NCBI GenBank assembly: GCA_021307315.1
Contig: JAJSPD010000061.1
Span: 186,001 to 250,000 of the forward strand
From: Bisporella sp. PMI_857
Taxonomy: Eukaryota > Ascomycota > Leotiomycetes > Helotiales > Helotiaceae
DNA: 64,000 nucleotides
Direction: 5' to 3'
The notes beneath the pieces were generated by a model. The model saw only the letters and a program-made list of their open reading frames with translations, was not told the DNA's origin and did not search any database. This document shows positions 1-10,759 of the stretch, one piece after another (position 1 is the first letter of the stretch; each line of letters starts with the position of its first letter). Made by a program: the position numbers and the translations under genes.

Positions 1-919
1 AATACGCAGCTTTGTACCCTATAAATCCAATCTTTTGCTGAAGTTCTTTGTACCACCTCTCCTCTGAATCATAGGATTTTCTTTCTTTCTGCCAGAGGAA
101 AGTCCGAATACTTCTGAACGGAGGCAGAAGGGTGTCTCAGAGATAGTCATAGACCAGAACACGCTCCCCTTTGTTATAATCAACGAGCAGTCGAAGACGA
201 CAAGTGCCTCTTAAACGCTTTTGAGGCGCCGGGACAGGTCAAAAAAAGACTCAGATACGCGCTTGAGGTCAGAAGATCGACCCTCGGAGCTGAGTGAGGC
301 CAGTCAGTGATGATTAAGCTGGGAGACGTGGGCATGGAGCTTGAAATGTACCGAGCTTAGTGGACACTGAGGTTAGGGTCCTAGCGATGATGCCGGAGCA
401 CCTCGCCTTGAATATACCTGCGGCCGGGTTGGCCTACTATTCTGGATGCCATCCTGGCGCTTATGCGCCAGAGAAGATTGAAGGGCACGTGGTAGGCAAG
501 ACGCTTGGAAGGCATTTGGGAAGAAATGGATCAAGAGTGGGAAAACACAATGCAAAGAATCGTGAGAGGTTGGAGAGAGTCAGCGACAATGGCAGTGGCG
601 TCGTGACCAAGAAACATCCGACTTGAGTGTATTGCAAACTAGGTCGGTCTTTTAGTCAGGGGCGAACTGGGCCGGGTTTAACTATGTGGCGGGCTGGTAA
701 GATTACTGCCTCTACTGAGGATAAGGTATTTATTCGTATAAGTCGACCATCGATTTTCCAACTCACCATGGTGGCACAAAAGGCCTCGTTCTTGCGCGGT
801 TTCCAACCGATATTACACCCATCGTTGCCGTTTCCCTGTAGGCTCAGGTGTCGGTAGCCATCTTTCGCAAGAGCAATATCCGCGTCCAGCTTTAAATCGA
901 CCACAATCATCCATGAAGC
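1..919. other. No gene recognised
   Basis: Open frames of 60-90 codons occur on both strands, but none shows a recognisable domain, splice-joined extension or fungal start context. Nothing supportable was seen before the kinase remnant that begins near 920. Confidence 0.5.
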
Positions 920-1890
920 TATAGTCGAAGAAACAATCCATAGCTACAGTCCAAACGACTATTATTCAACGCGTCCGGGCCCGCTTCTTAATGACAGGTA
1001 CCAGGCAATTACAAAATTGGGATGGGGTTTGGTTCCACTGTCTGGCTAGCAGAAGATATATACTGTAGTATGTCCTCGGCTGATGCCGCCCCCACTTTTT
1101 CCTCAGCTGGGCTAATCACCAGTAGATGCAAAGAGGAGCCCAAGCCTCCCCGTTATGTCGTCATCGAGATCGGAACCTGTGCATGTGGCGGCATCACTGC
1201 TGCTGAGAATGAGCTGAGGATCTCCAAGCGCATTATCACGGCTAATTTGTCTCATCCTGGCTCACGTTACACCATTATCTCGCGTCAGAAGTCATTCTGG
1301 GGATTGGATGGAATGTGGGCATATTGGCGAGTTAAGTATCTCATCGTCTTTATATGTGTTTGCCGTACTATGGCCCTGACAAGGTAGATATGGAATATAA
1401 TGGAAGGCAAAGATCTATTTACCAACCTTAAAGACGATCCAGGATGCTATAATGCGCATGCCCATCTTGGGCAGATGATTGCCCTATTCGGCCCATCCCC
1501 AGTGCCATTCCTGCGGCGGGAAAGTAGTTCTCGCAATTGAACTTTTGCCCGAAGTTCGGTACCCTAAAGGGCAGTCTTTCGAGAGCGCATTCCAATACTT
1601 TGGCGGCCCATTTTTTGATGATAATGATAAACTGAAGATATGTTGTCCCTGCTAGAGAGTCTCGCCTATTGATCGCCATTTGCCCACCAGGAGAATTCAT
1701 CTACAAGGACTTGATCCCGCAAGGCTTCAGAATTTCCGAGACCATCACCGTTTTCCAGGGAGAGGAAAACAGCAGCTCCTAAATTTTGTGGGAAAAATGC
1801 TCTAATGGCAGCCGGAAAGGAGAAGCTCGGTCAAAGAGCTGCTCAAAGGCCCTTTCTCAGCTGGAGGATGGGCGTGATTGACTGTATATT
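920..1890 (+). pseudogene. SRPK-type serine/threonine protein kinase pseudogene, catalytic core deleted
   Basis: Pieces of a fungal SR-protein kinase lie in order but in different frames. The first is an N-terminal block reading LLNDRYQAITKLGWG (about 985-1029). A frame change leads to GFGSTVWLAEDI and NELRISKRI with a SHPGSRYT block (about 1025-1290), which is the glycine loop and start of the N lobe. From about 1383 the frame reads VDIWNIMEGKDLF, then AHLGQMIALFGP, and later GEFIYKDLIPQG and WQPERRSS, which are typical of the SRPK C lobe. The segment that should carry the catalytic HxD loop and the DFG metal-binding motif is absent between about 1320 and 1383, so roughly 200 residues are missing. 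In-frame stops and shifts occur throughout. One stop, TAA at 1803-1805 in KML*WQPE, sits where the family normally has Gln. It cannot encode an active kinase. The family identity is from motif recognition. Confidence 0.8.
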
Positions 1891-2686
1891 AGAAAGCAGA
1901 GAGGCCACAAAAGGCAATACATATCTCGGCTTAAGAGGACGTTCTAAATAGCCCAAATAGATCGTTCGTATGGTATCCGTCTCGGTTGTTACACCATATG
2001 CAAAGAAGCATTCATTGTCTTATTCTTCAAGAGCGAGCTTGGATAGCACTTGTATACAATCAAAGATGTACATAGTAATTGCGGTTCCCATGGCGTCCAT
2101 ACGGCACCTGTACTGAACGGTAGTAGAGTTGTTGACTTCCGAGTTATCTTGCAGATGAGTCCCGCATACCCTCATTTCTGGAAGATGCTCATGTACCAAT
2201 TGAGCAAGCCAAGCTGGGCTTTATAAAACTGCTTACTGTGCTAGGGGGACAGTTCATCCGAAGCATTTGCGGGAGTTGAAATTATTGCAAAATTACTTGG
2301 TCCCTTGGCCTTTGTACGTTTTCATTTTGGTAAGGTATTCCATAGCTAAATTTGAACATGTAATTAAGCCCCTATCAACTAGAGATTTATAATTGAACTT
2401 GGAAGCATTTCATGGAAGGTGCCTTCACAATCGCGCGATTTTAACGCTCCCAATGTAAATTGCAATACAATCCAGCAACCAGCCCCAGCGTATCGTGGGA
2501 CAATAACTCGCAATAAGCCACAGGGAGATTCAGGAAGAAGTCGAAATGGGACTTGCAGTCATCCCAAGAATGCAGCTCATTAAAGGTGAATCTAATAGTT
2601 TAGTAACGGCATTTGCCATTGAGTGTATTGACATACAACTCAGGCTGCATAGGCCCCAAGCTCCAAGTTCGGTTTTAAATAGTACT
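1891..2686. other. Intergenic, nothing recognised
   Basis: AT-rich sequence between the kinase remnant and the 3' end of the DUF6594-type gene. No coding signal or repeat was recognised. Confidence 0.4.
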
Positions 2687-3673
2687 CTACCCAGTCGTTG
2701 AGGTGCCCACGAAAACAACCATGACAGCCGCGTACGCTGCTACTGCCACAAGATGATCACCGTTATTTTGTTCGGAGCAGACGCCAAGGAAAACAGAAAA
2801 AAGAACCACAGCAATCGAGACTGTAGATAGTTTCCATGCCGTCGTCGTACGAAACTGTAATATGATCATTGGAACGAGAAGGAACGGAGCGCCAACGAAG
2901 GTGCCAACAAATATACGACGCATAATGTCCTTTCCAGAAAGATCTCGACGCAGAGTCTGAAACTTGCCGGTCCAAGTAAGGCCTGTGCTATTTGAAGCGA
3001 CATCTGAAAGGTCCTGGGATAAAATGCGTTCCAGGAAATCGACAGTAGAACCGGGGATCAGCCGGTGGTCGCTACGATCCAAATTGGTGCCCTTCAGGGC
3101 ATGTTCGAGGCATTCTCTCTGAATGCGAGCTTTCCCTGACGAGGGCTTAGGGAGCCTGAGCACATATTCGTAATCTTGGAGGGCTTGACCTAAGTAGAGA
3201 TGAGTGATAGCTCGCGTTAGTGAGGGAACATCAATACAATAATCTGCTAGAAGCTTCCGTAGATCTGCTATATTATCCTGGTTTAGGCTCGTTCTGGGGG
3301 GGTACTTCTGTAAAAGCTCCATCTGGTAGTAGTAGATATTCTTCATTTGCAGGTAGCGGAAGTCATGAACTACAAGAAAGCGTAGCTCACTGGGATTGCT
3401 CCGAAAATGGTCGAAGTAAGTCTTGTCATATCCTTCAGGGTCGAAGATTTGCTTCACACGGGGCACACCTGTTAGCAACGGCGATTGTGGAGTTGATTGT
3501 CGCGGCGCCGGTGGGATAGGTTGACCCGTCTCCGGGTCTTGGGGACGATTCGCGGTCCTATATGACTCTGACGTAAAGAACGACCGCAGACATCCTCTCT
3601 CCGCCGTCTGTGATGCGTCGTCTGCTTGTCTGGCGGGCGGCGGCCCCGAGACCGTAGTCTTGTTGCCTGCCAT
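2687..3673 (-). CDS. DUF6594-type fungal membrane protein
   Basis: A single-exon frame of 328 codons. The frame stays open upstream to 3865, but I chose the ATG at 3671-3673 (MAGNKTTV) because upstream residues look like translated leader and the conserved part starts later. The N-terminal 60 residues are Pro/Arg-rich and probably disordered. The middle, from PEGYDKTYFDHF onward, is a helical soluble region with the DLRKLLADY and LRLPKPSSGKA segments. The C-terminus has three hydrophobic stretches, RIFVGTFVGAPFLLVPMIIL, LSTVSIAVVLFSVFLGV and LVAVAAYAAVMVVFVGT. This layout, especially the terminal AYAAVMVVFVG helix, is typical of the fungal DUF6594 family, which is expanded in Pezizomycotina and has no settled biochemical role. 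It neighbours HET and other accessory genes. No lesion was seen. Confidence 0.75.
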   Translation of the reverse strand: MAGNKTTVSGPPPARQADDASQTAERGCLRSFFTSESYRTANRPQDPETGQPIPPAPRQSTPQSPLLTGVPRVKQIFDPEGYDKTYFDHFRSNPSELRFLVVHDFRYLQMKNIYYYQMELLQKYPPRTSLNQDNIADLRKLLADYCIDVPSLTRAITHLYLGQALQDYEYVLRLPKPSSGKARIQRECLEHALKGTNLDRSDHRLIPGSTVDFLERILSQDLSDVASNSTGLTWTGKFQTLRRDLSGKDIMRRIFVGTFVGAPFLLVPMIILQFRTTTAWKLSTVSIAVVLFSVFLGVCSEQNNGDHLVAVAAYAAVMVVFVGTSTTG

Positions 3674-4439
3674 CCAGCTTGCAAAACCGTCCTGTGACTT
3701 TAGACAGCGGAGGTATGAGAGTGGAGGTATGAGAGCGGAGATATCTAAAATAGGAGCGAGTTGCAGGTGAAGGTAAGTGAGAGCGGCTCTGAAATCCAAA
3801 AGACTGTAAAAGCTCAAAGTTTTATATATAAAGTCTTTAATTTTCAGCTGAACATTTGAAATCATCGAAATCGATCCTACATATGAGTTTCAATTTCTGG
3901 CGTTTGGCGGGGTTGTGGCGTGCATCCCCGCCCTTAGTACATGCATGAGAAAGGCTAGTAATTCTCAGTGACGTCATGGTACAACCCGAATATGTTTAGC
4001 CCGTAGAACGCTCTTGTGGTTTAGGGGATAGATGTTACATGCTAATCTTCCAGTGGCACAGCGCAATGGGGCATCACACTTTAGGTGATTGGTCAATGCT
4101 CTGGCTACCTTTCAGCCACCAGGTATTTAGAATAGGCACACTATATACATCTCTATTGATAGCGTAGAAATATCTTCCGTACATGGCTGCTTTTCTAGAA
4201 ACATTTAATTCCATTTTCGGAGTTGTCTCAACTGCAAGACGTTGTTAGAGTGCTTCATCATTCCCATGTAAACTTATGACCGAAAAACATATCCCCATCC
4301 AGGAGACTTCCCGCTTCCCCAGCCACCTTTCATCTCTCGATCCCAAGTTACGACCAACCCAATATTGACGTAAATCAGCGTTGCAATCAGCACCAGTAAA
4401 GCTAACCACCATATCCTGACGTCATTAAGTATCGCAACT
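3674..4439. other. Upstream region of the DUF6594-type gene
   Basis: No coding signal recognised. It presumably contains the promoter of the minus-strand gene starting at 3673. Confidence 0.4.
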
Positions 4440-4819
4440 TCTCGCTTCACTTAGTCGATGTCCTTAGTGCCTTTATCCTGTCTTACACTTTGGTCCTGCA
4501 CTACGCGTCCTTTGTCTGCCCAAGGGACCTTGATTCCCGCATCTTGCAATATTTGCGTTGTGGTAATTTCGCGCCGGCCAGAACCATTGGTACACCAGTT
4601 CCTGGATGCGTGCTTGCCGATGAAGTTGTTCTTTTCGAGGACTATAACAGAGAAGCCAGCTTTGGCAAGTCGCGCAGCACTTGCGCCTGCATACTCGTTA
4701 GCGACTTCGTCCTGAAAATATCATGGAGGGTTGCGAAGGAGAACTTGGAGGGGTAGTTGTGGGATAACTCAGATCTTACCGACAATAATTGCAGTCTTCT
4801 ACTTGGATTTCGAAGACAT
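4440..4819 (-). pseudogene. Phytoene-desaturase-like FAD oxidoreductase pseudogene, 5' fragment
   Basis: Reading the minus strand from the ATG at 4817-4819 gives MSSKSK, a TAG stop, then KTAIIVG. The G is split by a well-formed 68-nt intron (donor GTAAGATCT beginning at 4779, acceptor TTTTCAG ending at 4712). After it come DEVANEYAGASAARLAKAG and FSVIVLEKNNFIG, ending near 4605. That is the FAD-binding dinucleotide fold of carotenoid desaturases, normally read as a GxGxxG loop, then AARLAKAGF, then an EKN.F.GGR strand. The GxGxxG glycines are degraded and the GGR motif is lost. Only the first 60-odd residues of a protein usually about 550-600 long can be traced; below about 4600 the frame no longer resembles the family. 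The intron in the dinucleotide-binding motif argues that it was once a spliced gene. A different FAD-dependent oxidoreductase is possible. Confidence 0.6.
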
Positions 4820-5363
4820 GCTTGTTCTCGTACCTGCGAGGTGGAGTAATTAAGCTCGTAGAAGAAAATAAGCCCGCGTCATACCGTGCCTTGCCTAACA
4901 CGAACAAAGAGCGAATTGTCGATGTAGAGAGATAAGAGATTGTTTACCCCCGGTTAAGCAATAGTGCAATGACAGAGATACCTCTCATTGATGCAGGGTT
5001 CTTCGCGAAATTCTAGAAGGATTTTAGGCCCTGGATATGAAAGCAAAAGTACCCAAAACAATGTGAGGAATGAGACTAGAAAGTCATCGTAGACACCCCT
5101 AGCCTATCCTCACCAAATGTGCTTGGGATAAGGATGTTAATATTGATAGTATATGGGATGCCGAATAGAATTCTAACCTTCGTTCAAACGTATCCACGGT
5201 ACTCGCAACCTCCTCAACTTAGGCACTGTGGCCTTTCCTTCTTTCATTAATACCCGTGTTCTGTCACGAGATCTCGGTTAATAGAAAGTCAGTTGACAAG
5301 GATGCCATACCATGCAAGATTGCGATCTCAGAACAGCATATTAGGCAGTGAGAAGCTGAGACT
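4820..5363. other. Intergenic, promoter side of the HET gene
   Basis: No gene recognised. It lies upstream of the HET start at 5364. Confidence 0.4.
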
Positions 5364-7061
5364 ATGCGCCTCATCAATACTAAGACTCGGGAACTAGAGT
5401 CTTTCGAAGGCCCTCCCCCAGCTTACGCTATTCTGTCCCATACGTGGGGCTCGGATGAAGTCACATTTCAAGACTACCAATCCAACGCAGCCGCTACGCT
5501 AAAGTCCATCAAGATTGATGGTTGCTGTGGCCAGGCTCTCAAAGATGGCTTCGGCTATGTCTGGATCGATACTTGCTGCATCGACAAAAGCAGTAGCGCA
5601 GAGCTTTCTGAAGCTATTAACTCCATGTATGCCTGGTATCATGGAGCCGCAATTTGTTATGTCTATCTTTCCGACGTGCCCGGGGGTCGAGACCTAGGTG
5701 TAGATGATTTGCATTTTCGACGATCTAGGTGGTTCACCAGGGGCTGGACGTTGCAGGAGCTTTTGGCACCGTCCCGGATAGCTTTCTACGATCAAGACTG
5801 GTTCGCTATTGGAAATGAGTTGAAGAAACGAAACTCCGAGGGGATCACTGTGGAAAACTGCCTGACAGATTTAGTGTCAGCCATAACGGGGATTCCTCTC
5901 CCGTATATAGATCTAAGTAGGCCCATAACCCGCGCCAGCGTGGCTGAGAGAATGAGCTGGGCGGCAAAGCGAAAAACAACTCGGGCTGAGGATATAGCAT
6001 ACTGTCTTTTAGGTATCTTTAACGTGAATATGCCACTTCTGTACGGGGAGGGGAAGAAATCCTTTGTCAGATTGCAGGAGGAAATCGTCAAAGAATACGA
6101 CGACCATACTCTCTTTTTCTGGCACGACCAATCCGCTGGTAGTAATGGATCCTGTTTCGCTCGCCAACCAGCGGACTTCGGTGGGTTTGGCGATGTTCGT
6201 ATTGTAAACCCAAACTCAAAGTACCATGTAAAGTCGAGCCACTATCTGACGACGAACAAAGGGCTGCTAATACAGCTCAGTGCCATACAACTCGAATCAA
6301 AGGACTATGTTGTACGGTTTTACTGCACAACTGATGCGCTGAGCGATGGAGGCTATGAAAGAGAGAAGTGTGCTGCGATACCCCTCGTTCGTATCATGGG
6401 AGAGGAAAGCACGTTCTATAGGCCTGGAGTTGTGCGTCCTTACCTTGTGAGCTGTTCATTGTTCCGGAGCATTGCCCCGGCTTTCATGTACATCACGAAA
6501 GTGAACCCGGCATATCCGCTTTGGCAAACTGGACTCGCCATCCAAACCAGCTTCGCTACGTTATTAACTATCAACGAGATCCATCCGCCTAATTGGAAGG
6601 TCAACCTAGTCATGGCCACAGAGCGGGACCTCATATCTGGGTCGCAGGTGATATTTCTAAGTTGCACTGACAATAACAAGCGGAATATTGCCGTCCGGAT
6701 TGAGTACAAATATAGCATATCACACCAGAAAGCTCACGTCTTATGCCCAGTTGGTATCAGGTGCTATCTAGCGCTGATTCCGGAGGCCAAGTCTTTGATG
6801 GAACTTCTTCTCCTAGAAGCGGTTGATAGGAGGCAGGAGGATCTCGACTGGGCGAGCTGTATCCAGACGGGAACTAGTTGGATTGCGGTCAATCTAACCA
6901 GAGTACTTCCTCCATTGGGGCCAAGCGATGTGGTTAATGGGAGCGGAGCGGACCTGGAGTGTGGAATTGGCCTTAGATGGTGCCAGTCTAAGGAAGCTCT
7001 GATGAAACTGCGCGGTAAAGGATGCTTAAGTTTCAATCTTGAAGATAGATCTTCCCGTTAG
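5364..7061 (+). CDS. HET-domain heterokaryon incompatibility-type protein
   Basis: A single exon of 565 residues from ATG 5364 to TAG. The N-terminal half is a HET domain (PF06985): AYAILSHTWGSDEVTF at about 20-35, GYVWIDTCCIDKSS at about 64-77, SEAINSMYAWY at about 82-92, and RSRWFTRGWTLQELLAP at about 120-136. It is followed by SWAAKRKTTRAEDIAYCLLGIFNVNMPLLYGEG (given here as motif only), which is the usual end of this HET subclass, and a C-terminal region of about 300 residues resembling the domain commonly found after it (DUF8212-like). HET proteins are cytoplasmic factors that in characterised cases trigger programmed cell death when incompatible fungal cells fuse; the trigger for this one is unknown. 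The frame is uninterrupted, in contrast to the decayed genes on both sides, so it is probably functional or recently so. Confidence 0.93.
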   Translation: MRLINTKTRELESFEGPPPAYAILSHTWGSDEVTFQDYQSNAAATLKSIKIDGCCGQALKDGFGYVWIDTCCIDKSSSAELSEAINSMYAWYHGAAICYVYLSDVPGGRDLGVDDLHFRRSRWFTRGWTLQELLAPSRIAFYDQDWFAIGNELKKRNSEGITVENCLTDLVSAITGIPLPYIDLSRPITRASVAERMSWAAKRKTTRAEDIAYCLLGIFNVNMPLLYGEGKKSFVRLQEEIVKEYDDHTLFFWHDQSAGSNGSCFARQPADFGGFGDVRIVNPNSKYHVKSSHYLTTNKGLLIQLSAIQLESKDYVVRFYCTTDALSDGGYEREKCAAIPLVRIMGEESTFYRPGVVRPYLVSCSLFRSIAPAFMYITKVNPAYPLWQTGLAIQTSFATLLTINEIHPPNWKVNLVMATERDLISGSQVIFLSCTDNNKRNIAVRIEYKYSISHQKAHVLCPVGIRCYLALIPEAKSLMELLLLEAVDRRQEDLDWASCIQTGTSWIAVNLTRVLPPLGPSDVVNGSGADLECGIGLRWCQSKEALMKLRGKGCLSFNLEDRSSR

Positions 7062-7875
7062 AGGTCTTTGGAATTACCCTTGAAGGACTGGTGAATATTT
7101 CAAAGGCGAGGAGAGGACTGGGCCTATAGTAATCACGTAACTGTTCAAAATGCCTTTTGAACAGTTTAGCTAAGTAGTTATCGCCAAAGAATTGTTGAGA
7201 CTTATATAAATGCTAGATATGAATAGGAAGAAGCCGCGAAGCCTGAAGGCAGGATTAATTTCATAAGAGAAGACATCCTGGCGGTCTTGGGCTTGATACT
7301 GTGTACAAGTGAGTAAACTCATGGTTGGGTAGTTATCATTTCTTGTGGCCACAGGCAATTTTTTTTTTTAGGTAATATGTAATAGTCAGGACTCTAGAAC
7401 CTTTTTGAAAACAATAAACGCAAGTAATTATCACGTGACTTACGAGCTATTAACAAGTTACAATTTCTTGTTAGATCTATTATTGCTTATTTGGATCCAA
7501 GAGTTCAAATACGCGGATTTACAGTTCTAGCCTGCCATTGGAGCCCTGCCTACCTAGTCATGTAGGTGTAGGCACGTGAGGCAAACTACAGCACCGCCTG
7601 ATTCGGCGCTGGTTGCGGAACTGGTTTTCGGCAGAAACGACAACATCAGCTTCAATTTAGCATACATATAGCCGCGAAAGCGTATCCGATTTTGAAAGTC
7701 CGGGAAAGAACTCGTTGCCATAGTTCTAGTTTCGTCGATAAGCGCTCGTTTAGTATTTCTAGCGATCGAGTACGGGTATCTAAGCGCGGATAGACCCGAG
7801 GCTGAAGTATGGGGGAGAAAGACGAGGTACTGGCTCCTCTTAATGGAGTTAAGTATAAACATTTAGGCTGATAGC
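7062..7875. other. AT-rich intergenic region
   Basis: No coding signal. It contains a T9 tract near 7361-7370 and several short AT-rich runs. Confidence 0.4.
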
Positions 7876-10394
7876 ATGGAGCAACAGAATATAGCTGCAT
7901 TAGTGGCTGCTCTTCAGCAGCAGGCGGAACAAATTAAGTTCCTAGAACAGCGGATCACTCAACTTGAAGCCAGTGCCAACAGCTCAAAAAACGAGGTCTC
8001 ACAAGCCGCGAGGCCCGCCGCCGATAAGAGGGATGAACTGGGGCGAGTCAAAACTAGGACTGATGTCTGTGACATTGTATATTGATGCGGCTATTAAGAT
8101 GAATGTCAGATTACTAATTGCTTTACGATGCAAGTCTCCCTTCACGATCCGACGTGTGCTCAACGACGGATATGCCTGTAGCGTCATCGATGTCACAAGC
8201 CCAGCGCTGGTTCACCTTCTAGAGGACGAAATTGGCAACAACTACCCTGGCATCAATTTCAATGGCGGGATGATACATATGCAGTCACCCTTCCCAGCCA
8301 TTGTATGGCTGCTTTCCGTTGAGCCCAAACATCTGGCTGACAATTGCTACTAGGTCCACAATTGGGAAAAGTTACAGATAGCCGCCGCTAGGGTAGCACC
8401 GGAGAGCGAAAGCCGCGAGGACCTTGCTCATCTACTCGAGCAGATCTCGATGTCTGAAGAGCTGGAGGATTATTTCAAGACAAGAGAGACAGGTCTTCTT
8501 GGAAATCTAACCACCTTTGAGACGGCGTGGACTTTATTTGCACCAGGAACTCTTATAGTGGCCAAACCATTCATGAACATTGCCCAAGTGCTCCGAGTTG
8601 CTGATGCACCAGTTCCTTGGGCAGGGTCAGTGGCTAAGAATGCAAGTCATCTAATGACCTCGGCTTGGTGTTGGGACTGGAATGGAGAAACAATGATTAA
8701 AGTTAAGTACAATCTTAAAATGAAGCGCTTTAGAGGCACAAAGGCTATTAATGGCATGGAATACTACCCGCTCTTATACTACGAAGAACAGGCACAGCTT
8801 CGCGAGACGATCCGAATGCGATCGCATACGTTCCTTGTGAACACCTTGTTTCGCGAACCTGGGGCCAATCAAATGTTTATTTATAGTGGAAATGCCTACG
8901 TTGGCGCAAACAAAATTATAAGGGCCAACAAAGCTGGCGGAGAGGTAGTTGCTCGTTCTTTGTCTACCAGTTTGCTTCAAATTTGAAACTAATCTAATAT
9001 ACCTAGGACAAAAATGATGCGAACGACAGTAGATGGGATGATGATGCCGCGAAGCCTCAACTGATACAGGCAAGCCAACTTTAAGTGCTCTTTTTCGCAT
9101 GTCTATTGACTTTGTTCAGATCAATGATGAAATTATCTGCGATGCCCAATCATATCTTGAAAATGGTACACCTGGATTGTATACTCCGATAATAACACCT
9201 GTCTGATGCAAAGTAGTAAGTTGGAGGAGCTTCCATGCCCTGGGCGAATTGGCGCACGACTCCGTTGAAGTGTCTATTGCCGAAAACGAATACAGATTTG
9301 TCGATTCGAAACTTAGCGATATGGAAGATTGGATGGATAGTGGGGGGGAAGACTTCCTCATCCTACCTGGACGCATGCTTGGGTATGCCACGAGAGCTAA
9401 GGTGTGGGGCCAATTTAATATTGACTGCATGGGGCCACCCCCAGGCAAGCAGCCTGAATTGTTGCGTCACCACCTTCAATTAAAAAAGACATACAAGAGT
9501 CTTCTTGAGGCATTGATAAATCCGCATGTCTTGCAGCGAAATGACGAACTCGATATCGTAAGGGGTAAGGGAGCCGGTTTAGTGTTGCTGCTCCATGGTA
9601 CAGATGAGGCTTGAACCTACCAGCTTTAAATACTAATATATTTTAGGACCTCCTGGGGTTGGAAAGACGGTAGATTCCAGGCTTAAATGATACCTAAGGG
9701 AGACTGCTAACAACAGAATTTGTAGCTCACGGCTGAGGCGATCGCGGCGGCAACCGGCAAGCCGCTACTCGTGTTTGGCGTAGCAGAGGTTGGGCTACAG
9801 GCATCCCGCGCTCAAAGGAATCTAGAGAAGCTCTTCAATCTCTGCACAAGATGGCACGCCATCCTCTTCATCCATGAAGCTGACCTCTTCCTTGAAAAGC
9901 GTGACTCCAGTTCCGACCCCTCTCGCAATGCCCTCCTCTCGGTCTTCCTGCGCGTTCTCGAGTACTATCAAGGCATTCTCATCCTGGCCACGAATCATAG
10001 CAAGTTCATTGATGAGGCTATCATTAGCCGTGTCCAGCTCGCGATCCGCTATGACGACCTGGATGACCAGCAGATACAAACCATCTTTAAGCATTTCCTG
10101 GATGGACTAAAGGCTAGCATGATCAAGAACCGAATGGAGATCGACCACTTCATTGACGAAAAAGGGCATCACTATGGGCTCAACGGACGGCAGATTCGGA
10201 ACACTGTATCTTCTGCGCTGGCGTTGGCACAGCATGAGGCTACGCTTGGGGAAGGGGATGGTCGGCTGACGGTGCTGCACTTACGGAAGCTGTGCGAGAT
10301 GACGAGGGACTTCCGAGAGGAGTTGAGTAACCATTCCCTGGCGCAGAGATATAATATGGAAGGCTTTGGAGGATATGGCGAACGCAAGAGATGA
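7876..10394 (+). CDS. Fungal AAA+ ATPase (DUF7025-AAA type), possibly decaying
   Basis: It starts at ATG 7876 with a Gln-rich coiled coil (MEQQNIAALVAALQQQ). A region typical of this family follows (SPFTIRRVLNDG, YPGINFNGG, VHNWEKLQ, and the DUF7025-like block around WTLFAPGTLIVAKPF). LPGRMLGYATRAKVWGQF leads into the ATPase domain. Walker A, GPPGVGKT, is assembled across an intron at 9598-9646, and a second intron (9670-9725, branch GCTAAC) follows directly. The C-terminal part from 9726 is one frame with NRxLRVLEYYQGILILATN, SRVQLAIRYDD and NGRQIRNTVSSALALA, ending at TGA 10394. Further introns are plausible at 8310-8360 and 8945-9006. Frame changes near 8060 and 9040-9080 could be tiny introns or indels, and an in-frame TGA near 9204 needs another intron. 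The Walker B motif reads ILFIHEAD, with His (CAT 9873-9875) where Asp is expected. A mix of decay and divergence is likely. Confidence 0.7.
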
Positions 10395-10759
10395 CGAATT
10401 TCCATTATCAGGCTCTTGGTAGATGTTGAATAGCGTCTTCCTGCATAGCCTTATATGCTGAGCTGTAATTTGATAGGCCAATCTTAACGATTATATCACA
10501 GCCAGCAATATGGGCCCTCAGAGATTATCGGCGAGCTTCTCGATATTCAGTAAATGCAAATCTAAGTTTGATTATAGTCCCACATGCTGCTAGACCGAAT
10601 AGACCTAAATCAGATCCTAAGGTTATTATTCATAGATAAAGCACCCTCTAGCATATCACATCTCATCCCTTCTATACTGGCGCCGTTCCACTCAAGGTTC
10701 TTTGCACCATTTGTGCATTACTCAGTTCCCCCAAGCACACGTGACAGTTTTGGTGCTGT
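10395..10759. other. Intergenic or lost 5' half of the oxygenase pseudogene
   Basis: No recognisable family blocks. The 5' half of the carotenoid oxygenase expected here was not found. Confidence 0.35.

Noticed and set aside
360..626. Short plus-strand frame before the SRPK remnant
   Set aside because: No ATG-led family sequence, and the opposite strand is equally open.
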